This document shows positions 6,458 through 10,247 of a DNA stretch of 10,247 nucleotides, in pieces. How positions within the stretch are numbered: the first letter of the stretch is position 1; every line of letters starts with the position of its first letter. Both the position numbers and the translations under genes were made by a program. The DNA is from Clostridiaceae bacterium (GTDB taxonomy: Bacteria > Bacillota > Clostridia > Acetivibrionales > DUMC01), in contig JAAZDH010000273.1 in the NCBI GenBank assembly GCA_012512865.1, positions 1 to 10,247 of the forward strand, given 5' to 3'. The notes below the pieces were generated by a model, which ran no database searches, was not told the DNA's origin, and worked only from the letters and a program-made list of their open reading frames with translations.

Positions 6458-6477
6458 CTCCCGGTTACTCCCGGTTG
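6458..6477. repeat. 10-bp tandem duplication carrying CCGGTT
   Basis: CTCCCGGTTA is followed directly by CTCCCGGTTG. The CCCGGTTG core also occurs in the 28-bp repeat array near 2851 and 2879. It sits between the serine hydrolase gene and the cre-like box. The rest of the 487-bp spacer 6150-6636 shows no gene beyond the sites listed separately. Confidence 0.6.
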
Positions 6478-6636
6478 TCTTTGTACTTTCAGCCACACGT
6501 GCAATCAACAACGGCAGCCAACCTTATTTTAACACATAATAATTGAAATTACAACTCTTTCCGCATTGCATGCAACAACAATTTTGGTCTACAACACTTA
6601 TGGGCTTCAACTATTCACGATTTCGCAGTCAATCAC

Positions 6637-8106
6637 CTAAACCTCCAAAACCCCGCCGGCAAACCCAACGTACTCATCCAGGAACCACTCTGCCACCTTG
6701 GTCATGTAAATTGATATTTCATTCCCTTTAAATGCAAAGGTTGCTTTCAGGGTTCCCAGGTAGTAGTCCGTTATATAAACCAGCATGTTAAGCTTGTGTT
6801 CCTCGACCCAGGCAGCCGAAGCAAGGCAGTTATAACCCCTGCCTGCGGGTATCCCGATCCTTTCCCCGTAATAATGGGTTTCGGGGAAAGTCCCTTCCGC
6901 TTTTTTCCCGATGCCAAACTTAAGCTCATGATGGCCGGTGGCGTTTTCATATTCCCAAATGCCTGCATCGCCTTTAAATATCAGGCGCATCCTTGATATT
7001 TTCATTGGATTTTCATTCAGAATAAACCACTTCCCGTTGATTTTCCGCTCGTATGAAGATGTAAGATTTCCACGCTGCGGTAAAATCTTAAGGTTCTTGA
7101 TCTTCTCCTGCAGCTTATTATATGATTTATCATCTCCAGGCAGCGGCAAATCACTGGTTTTATCGTAAATTTCCTCGTAAAAGACCTCATCAATATTTTC
7201 ACTGGCAGGTCCCGCACCCTGGGTATCCGATATACAGGCAAATAACAAGTCTTTGCCCGGGAAACAAAAGGCAAATTGCGAGCCCATCCCCCTGAAAGAA
7301 AATCCATTATCCCTTTCCATCCATATTTGATAGCCATATCCGTTTTTCCCTATGAGAGAGTTGTCAATCTGCTTTGATGTAGCTTCCCTGATGTATTTTT
7401 CCGATAAAAGCTGCCTGTCCCCCCAGCGGCCACCGTTCAAGCATACGTAGGCAAGCCTGGCCATGTCCTTGAGCCTGCATATAACGCCGGAACCACCCCA
7501 CGAAGTACCTTCAGGTGTTTTTATGCACCAGGCGTCCTTGGAAAATCCTATGGGATCAAGCAATTTGTCACGCATATATTCAAGGAAGGGAACCCCGCTT
7601 ATTCTCTCAACGATGGTGTTGAGAATAACGGTGCCCGCCGTATCGTAGGAAAAAATGGTTCCCGGGGGATGTGAAGGTTTCTTGTTAAAAAATGTTGCAG
7701 CCCAGTCATTATCGTACCGCGTGTAAGAATTTGATGAATTGGGAGTTGCCATCATTAAAAGGTCCCTCACCGTGGCTTGTGCCAGGTATGGGTGTATATC
7801 CCCGGGTGCCTTGTCTCCGAAGTACTTGACAACACAATCGTCCAGCTTTAGCCTGCCTTCGTCGATCAACAAGCCTACCGCAAGCGATACAAAGCTTTTA
7901 CTCACCGAATACATACGGTGCATGCTATTCTCCGAGTATGGCGCCCAGTAACCTTCTGCAGCTACCTGCCCGTTCCTGAGCAACAGGAATCCGTGCATGC
8001 ATGTCTGCTGACTGTCTATCCTTTCCAGGAAATTATAAATTGCTGAAGATGGAATTCCCAGGCTTTCCGGGGACGGCGCGTATGTAAATAACTTGTTTTC
8101 ACTCAT
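6637..8106 (-). CDS. Serine hydrolase, beta-lactamase/esterase family (COG1680 type)
   Basis: This 489-aa member of the class C beta-lactamase/EstB/6-aminohexanoate-dimer hydrolase superfamily acts through an acyl-serine. The catalytic SxxK is S67-V-S-K70 in RMYSVSKSF. The tyrosine motif is Y154-D-T in FSYDTAG, in place of the lactamase YxN, and FRGMGSQ (271-277) occupies the usual HxG/KxG strand. The fold spans about residues 10-320. A further 130-residue, beta-rich C-terminal domain of unknown role follows. There is no signal peptide or membrane segment, so it appears cytosolic, unlike secreted penicillin-binding proteins; an esterase, amidase or peptidase role is more likely than drug resistance. 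GGAG lies about 11 nt upstream of the ATG. It stands alone between the glp-type operon and the HD-domain gene, 207 bp downstream of the latter. The substrate cannot be told from sequence. Confidence 0.88.
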   Translation of the reverse strand: MSENKLFTYAPSPESLGIPSSAIYNFLERIDSQQTCMHGFLLLRNGQVAAEGYWAPYSENSMHRMYSVSKSFVSLAVGLLIDEGRLKLDDCVVKYFGDKAPGDIHPYLAQATVRDLLMMATPNSSNSYTRYDNDWAATFFNKKPSHPPGTIFSYDTAGTVILNTIVERISGVPFLEYMRDKLLDPIGFSKDAWCIKTPEGTSWGGSGVICRLKDMARLAYVCLNGGRWGDRQLLSEKYIREATSKQIDNSLIGKNGYGYQIWMERDNGFSFRGMGSQFAFCFPGKDLLFACISDTQGAGPASENIDEVFYEEIYDKTSDLPLPGDDKSYNKLQEKIKNLKILPQRGNLTSSYERKINGKWFILNENPMKISRMRLIFKGDAGIWEYENATGHHELKFGIGKKAEGTFPETHYYGERIGIPAGRGYNCLASAAWVEEHKLNMLVYITDYYLGTLKATFAFKGNEISIYMTKVAEWFLDEYVGFAGGVLEV

Positions 8107-8313
8107 GCAAAAATCTACTCCTTTTTTAATATATTTCCATATATATGCATTGTTAGCAATTGCCTTGAAACATCGCGACCAGGTTATTTAGGGCTTACTT
8201 GGAACTATAGCTTGGATACTGCTTGCTGATCTGCTTCCTTACCCTTTTTGTATGCTTAGACATCCCGCTAACATCCCGCTTAATCTTATTTATAATTTAT
8301 GCCCTAGTATGCC
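8107..8313. other. Spacer between HD gene and serine hydrolase, with small tandem duplications
   Basis: No gene is visible. The spacer holds the 10- and 11-bp tandem duplications listed separately and an AT-rich, partly palindromic stretch (ATATATATGGAAATATAT on the minus strand, about 8145-8128) close to the hydrolase ribosome binding site. That stretch is likely promoter-proximal, but I could not pair a -10 with a -35 confidently. No intrinsic terminator is seen after the HD gene, so read-through into the hydrolase is possible. Confidence 0.4.
8260..8281. repeat. 11-bp tandem duplication
   Basis: ACATCCCGCTA is followed directly by ACATCCCGCTT, two copies differing only in the last base, in the spacer after the HD-domain gene. 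No function is apparent. Confidence 0.75.
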
Positions 8314-8317
8314 CTAG
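8298..8317. repeat. 10-bp perfect tandem duplication at the HD gene stop codon
   Basis: TATGCCCTAG occurs twice without interruption. The second copy contains the stop codon of the HD-domain gene (minus-strand TAG at 8316-8314). It is probably a slippage duplication that left the reading frame intact. Confidence 0.8.
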
Positions 8318-8883
8318 CCCAGCCCTATGCTACCCGCCGCCTTCTGCATGCCCTTTATTGTTTCCTCGATAATTTCATCCAGTTCCATGCCGAGGAGTTT
8401 TGCCCCTTCCTCGATTACTTCCCGGTTAACGCCTGCTGCAAAGTTTTTCTGCTTCCATTTTTTCTTTACAGATTTTGCTTCCAGGTCCAGTATGCTCTTA
8501 GATGGGCGCATGAGAGCCGTAGCCACTATCAGCCCCGTCAATTCATCAATAGTATAAAGTACTTTTTCCATCCTGTGGACAGGTTCCACGTCGGAACATA
8601 TTTTCCAGCCGTGGCTTTCTATCGCCCGGATATAATCCCCGGGCCAATTCCTTTCTGTAAGTATTTCCCTTACCTTCCTGCAATGCTCACCGGGATACAT
8701 CTCGTAGTCAAGGTCATGCACCAAGCCGATAATTCCCCATTTTTCCCTGTCTTCTTCCTTAAACAACTCTGCAAAATGCAGCATAACAGCTTCAACTGCC
8801 AATGCATGCTTTATATGGTTCTCGTTCTTATTAAATTCTTTTAAAAGCTCAAATGCCTCTTCCCTGCTTATGCTATTAACCAT
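8314..8883 (-). CDS. HD-domain phosphohydrolase-like protein
   Basis: This small cytosolic protein (189 aa) has the metal-binding pattern of the HD superfamily. Counting from the upstream alternative start, an early histidine H29 (NHIKHALAVE) precedes the H59-D60 doublet in IGLVHDLDYE. H94 (IESHGW) and D116 (YTIDELTG) complete a plausible H...HD...H...D set. HD proteins hydrolyse phosphate esters, nucleotides or cyclic nucleotides; the substrate here is unknown. I placed the start at the ATG at 8883, which has GGAAGG 9 nt upstream. A TTG three codons earlier (8892) directly abuts that site and is unlikely. The gene is divergent from the acyl-CoA synthetase gene across a 524-bp spacer, and runs in the same direction as the serine hydrolase. 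Nothing links the two functionally. Confidence 0.85.
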   Translation of the reverse strand: MVNSISREEAFELLKEFNKNENHIKHALAVEAVMLHFAELFKEEDREKWGIIGLVHDLDYEMYPGEHCRKVREILTERNWPGDYIRAIESHGWKICSDVEPVHRMEKVLYTIDELTGLIVATALMRPSKSILDLEAKSVKKKWKQKNFAAGVNREVIEEGAKLLGMELDEIIEETIKGMQKAAGSIGLG

Positions 8884-8934
8884 TTCAACCAACCTTCCTT
8901 TATAAACTTATATTTTGCACATGCCCTTTCAGTT

Positions 8935-8973
8935 AAAATATAACATGCATAAATATCAAAAATATAACTTGCA
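8935..8973. repeat. Pair of 15-bp direct repeats, 24 bp apart
   Basis: AAAATATAACATGCA (8935-8949) and AAAATATAACTTGCA (8959-8973) differ at one base. They lie 50-90 bp upstream of the HD gene start, where its promoter is expected. They could be regulator sites or a diverged duplication; the AT-rich background weakens the case. Confidence 0.45.
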
Positions 8974-9028
8974 CAAACAACTTACATCTTAAATATAAAT
9001 ATAACTTAATTTAGGGAATTATGCTAAT

Positions 9029-9102
9029 GATTTTATTTTATTTTTTTTTGCTTTTTTATTTTTTTATTTATTTACGTTTTTTTATACGTTTTTTTACTTT
9101 TT
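9029..9102. other. Phased T-tracts, probable intrinsically curved DNA
   Basis: Runs of 4 to 9 T on the plus strand are centred near 9037, 9045, 9054, 9062, 9080, 9092 and 9100, at roughly helical spacing, including the near-repeat ACGTTTTTTT at 9075 and 9087. Such phased tracts bend DNA and can act as UP elements for the divergent promoters. No hairpin precedes them, so they are not a terminator. The rest of 8884-9180 contains no gene. Confidence 0.45.
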
Positions 9103-9194
9103 AGCTCTATTATATGCATAATTCTATCATAACAAACAATAAATGTGTTAATATATGCGACAAACGTTGATATTTTTTTAAAATAACATTAATA

Positions 9195-9233
9195 TTAATA
9201 CATGAGAACAAAAAAATTAATACATAAGAACAA
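9195..9233. repeat. Pair of 17-bp direct repeats, 22 bp apart
   Basis: TTAATACATGAGAACAA (9195-9211) and TTAATACATAAGAACAA (9217-9233) differ at one base and are separated by a short A-run. They lie about 180-210 bp upstream of the acyl-CoA synthetase start. They may be regulator sites or a local duplication. Confidence 0.6.
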
Positions 9234-9272
9234 GCATCGCAAGGTGCAGGGATTGAAATGCCATAAAAATAA

Positions 9273-9290
9273 TATACAGGGTCCTGTATA
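9273..9290. promoter_or_regulatory. 18-bp palindrome, probable operator
   Basis: TATACAGGGTCCTGTATA is a perfect inverted repeat of 8-bp arms around a 2-bp centre, standing out from AT-rich surroundings. It lies about 118 bp upstream of the acyl-CoA synthetase start codon and is followed by no T-run. The size and symmetry fit a dimeric repressor site. The cognate regulator is not in the window. Confidence 0.6.
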
Positions 9291-9314
9291 AAATTAGCAT
9301 ATAGGGTTCAATGT

Positions 9315-9359
9315 ATAGAAATCTATTCATGATACATGACAAGATATAGAATTCTATAT
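9315..9359. promoter_or_regulatory. Two TATAGA-N2-TCTATA type dyads 31 bp apart, probable operators
   Basis: ATATAGAATTCTATAT (9344-9359) is a perfect 16-bp palindrome. ATAGAAATCTAT (9315-9326) is a shorter dyad with the same half-site. Their centres are 31 bp apart, about three helical turns, so a protein binding both would be on one face of the DNA. They end about 48 bp before the acyl-CoA synthetase ATG, in the likely promoter region. I infer autonomous regulation of that gene. Confidence 0.5.
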
Positions 9360-9407
9360 GTAACAAGTATTGTATAGCAAAAATTTTACAAGGAGTGAGT
9401 AACTATC

Positions 9408-10247
9408 ATGGCAAGTAAAACCGCATGCAGAACTGCAAGCAAAATTGCAGGTAAGCCCTACCCGAACCCAATTTATCCTCTCTATGAAACGACCGTCTTC
9501 GAGGATTTCAGGATTATGGCAGAAAACGCGGCAAAAAAGTATCCCGGCAGGATTGCATTTTCATTTAAGAGAAATCCAAGCGACAAGGAAACCATAAATG
9601 TGACATTCGCTGAAGCAAGGGATTATATACGCGACATGGGAACCGGGCTGATTTCCCTGGGTTGCCGGGACAAGCACGTTGCCCTGATAGGTGAAAGCTC
9701 CTATGAATGGATTTGCTCCTATTTCAGCCTCATGTCCATCGGGGCCGTCGTTGTACCCATAGATAAAGATCTTCCCGTAGAAGAAATGGGAAGCATCATA
9801 AATTTTGCAGAATGTGAATTCGTGATTTACAGCGCTGCCATTGAACACAAAATCCAGGAACTCAAAAGCAAAAACAAGGAAAGCCGCCTGGAAACCTTCA
9901 TCTGCATGGGTGAACCCAGGATGGAAGGTGCCCTGGAGCTTTCCAACATAGTATCAAGGGGTGGTCAAAAATTTGCAGCAGGAGATAATTCGTACTACGA
10001 TTATGAAATTGACACCGAGCGTCTTGCCACCATCGTTTTTACTTCCGGCACCACGGGAAAAGGCAAGGGTGTCATGCTTTCACAGAAAAACATCGTTACA
10101 GATATGACCCAGGGTATGTACCTTTTTAATATTACCCGAAAGACAATGAATGTACTTCCTCCTCACCATACCTATGGCTCCACTGTCAATTTTGTAGGAC
10201 ATTTCTCACAGGGCTGTACCATTTATATTTCAAGCGGCCTTAAATAC
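9408..10247 (+). CDS. AMP-forming acyl-CoA synthetase/ligase, N-terminal part (runs off the window)
   Basis: The first 280 residues of an ANL-superfamily adenylating enzyme are present, open at the right edge. The phosphate-binding A3 motif is IVFTSGTTGKGKGVMLS, with glycine where TSGTTGxPKG usually has proline. The following LPPHHTYGS is the A4 region. The N-terminal part (GLISLGCRDKHVALIGESSYEW, then GAVVVPIDKDLPVEE) is typical of long-chain fatty acyl-CoA synthetases. It would activate a carboxylic acid with ATP to an acyl-AMP, then form a thioester; chain length cannot be judged because the substrate pocket and C-terminal domain are missing. The ATG follows AAGGAG with a long 12-nt gap, and an in-frame stop at 9396 rules out any earlier start. 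Residues 1-16 are a K/A/T-rich tail not typical of the family. Several palindromes precede it. Confidence 0.9.
   Translation, partial: MASKTACRTASKIAGKPYPNPIYPLYETTVFEDFRIMAENAAKKYPGRIAFSFKRNPSDKETINVTFAEARDYIRDMGTGLISLGCRDKHVALIGESSYEWICSYFSLMSIGAVVVPIDKDLPVEEMGSIINFAECEFVIYSAAIEHKIQELKSKNKESRLETFICMGEPRMEGALELSNIVSRGGQKFAAGDNSYYDYEIDTERLATIVFTSGTTGKGKGVMLSQKNIVTDMTQGMYLFNITRKTMNVLPPHHTYGSTVNFVGHFSQGCTIYISSGLKY

Noticed and set aside
6337..6731. Two short plus-strand open frames (69 and 62 codons) in the spacer and hydrolase 3' end.
   Set aside because: No ribosome binding site, low-complexity composition, and overlap with the terminator, cre-like box and hydrolase coding region.
6771..7337. 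Two minus-strand open frames of 65 and 106 codons.
   Set aside because: They overlap the serine hydrolase gene in another frame on the same strand. The hydrolase frame carries the catalytic motifs, so these are shadows.
9029..9102. T-rich stretch as an intrinsic terminator on the plus strand.
   Set aside because: No GC-rich hairpin precedes the T-runs and no plus-strand gene ends nearby.
9247..9262. CAGGGATTGAAATGCC resembles the 3' end of some CRISPR repeats (GGATTGAAAC).
   Set aside because: It occurs once, with no second copy at repeat spacing and no spacers or cas genes in the window.
9561..9848. 95-codon minus-strand open frame.
   Set aside because: It lies wholly inside the acyl-CoA synthetase gene in an antisense frame and has no ribosome binding site or recognisable domain.

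Overview
The window looks like chromosomal DNA of a low-to-moderate GC Firmicute, most likely a member of the Clostridia. The support is strong GGAGG-type ribosome binding sites, AT-rich spacers between GC-richer genes, a CcpA-type cre-like box, and a clostridial type of glycerol-3-phosphate oxidation system. No RNA gene, insertion sequence, phage gene or CRISPR array was seen.

Layout. Positions about 162-6149 hold a five-gene operon on the minus strand, read from right to left: a GlpA-like FAD dehydrogenase with a C-terminal [2Fe-2S] domain (4644-6149), a second FAD/NAD-binding oxidoreductase (2911-4581), an sn-glycerol-1-phosphate dehydrogenase of the AraM/EgsA family (1526-2710), a HAD-IIA (NagD/AraL-type) phosphatase (597-1481), and a small DUF1667 protein with an iron-sulfur-like Cys pattern (162-566). 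Upstream, 6150-6636 carries a strong minus-strand intrinsic terminator preceded by a cre-like box. This arrangement would suit an attenuated, catabolite-controlled leader. Next come a cytosolic-looking serine hydrolase of the beta-lactamase/esterase fold (6637-8106, minus) and an HD-domain protein (8314-8883, minus). A 524-bp AT-rich divergent spacer (8884-9407) contains phased T-tracts, direct repeats and a cluster of palindromes. It leads into the 5' part of an AMP-forming acyl-CoA synthetase on the plus strand (9408 to the window end).

How the genes may work together. The two flavoproteins and DUF1667 resemble the clostridial respiratory or NAD-linked glycerol-3-phosphate dehydrogenase set, which converts G3P to DHAP. 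Between the second flavoprotein and DUF1667 sit an AraM-like enzyme, which interconverts DHAP and the opposite enantiomer G1P, and a HAD phosphatase. The same pairing is known in Bacillus subtilis as araL-araM. The operon could therefore handle both glycerol phosphate enantiomers, or make and dephosphorylate G1P. A good internal promoter (GTGAAA, 17 bp, TATAAT) lies directly before the araM-like gene, beside a six-copy array of a degenerate 28-bp repeat.

A second theme is short tandem duplication. Most spacers, and two of the operon proteins, contain tandem repeats or low-complexity expansions with units of 7, 10, 11, 15, 22 and 28 bp. This points to slippage-driven expansion in this genome.
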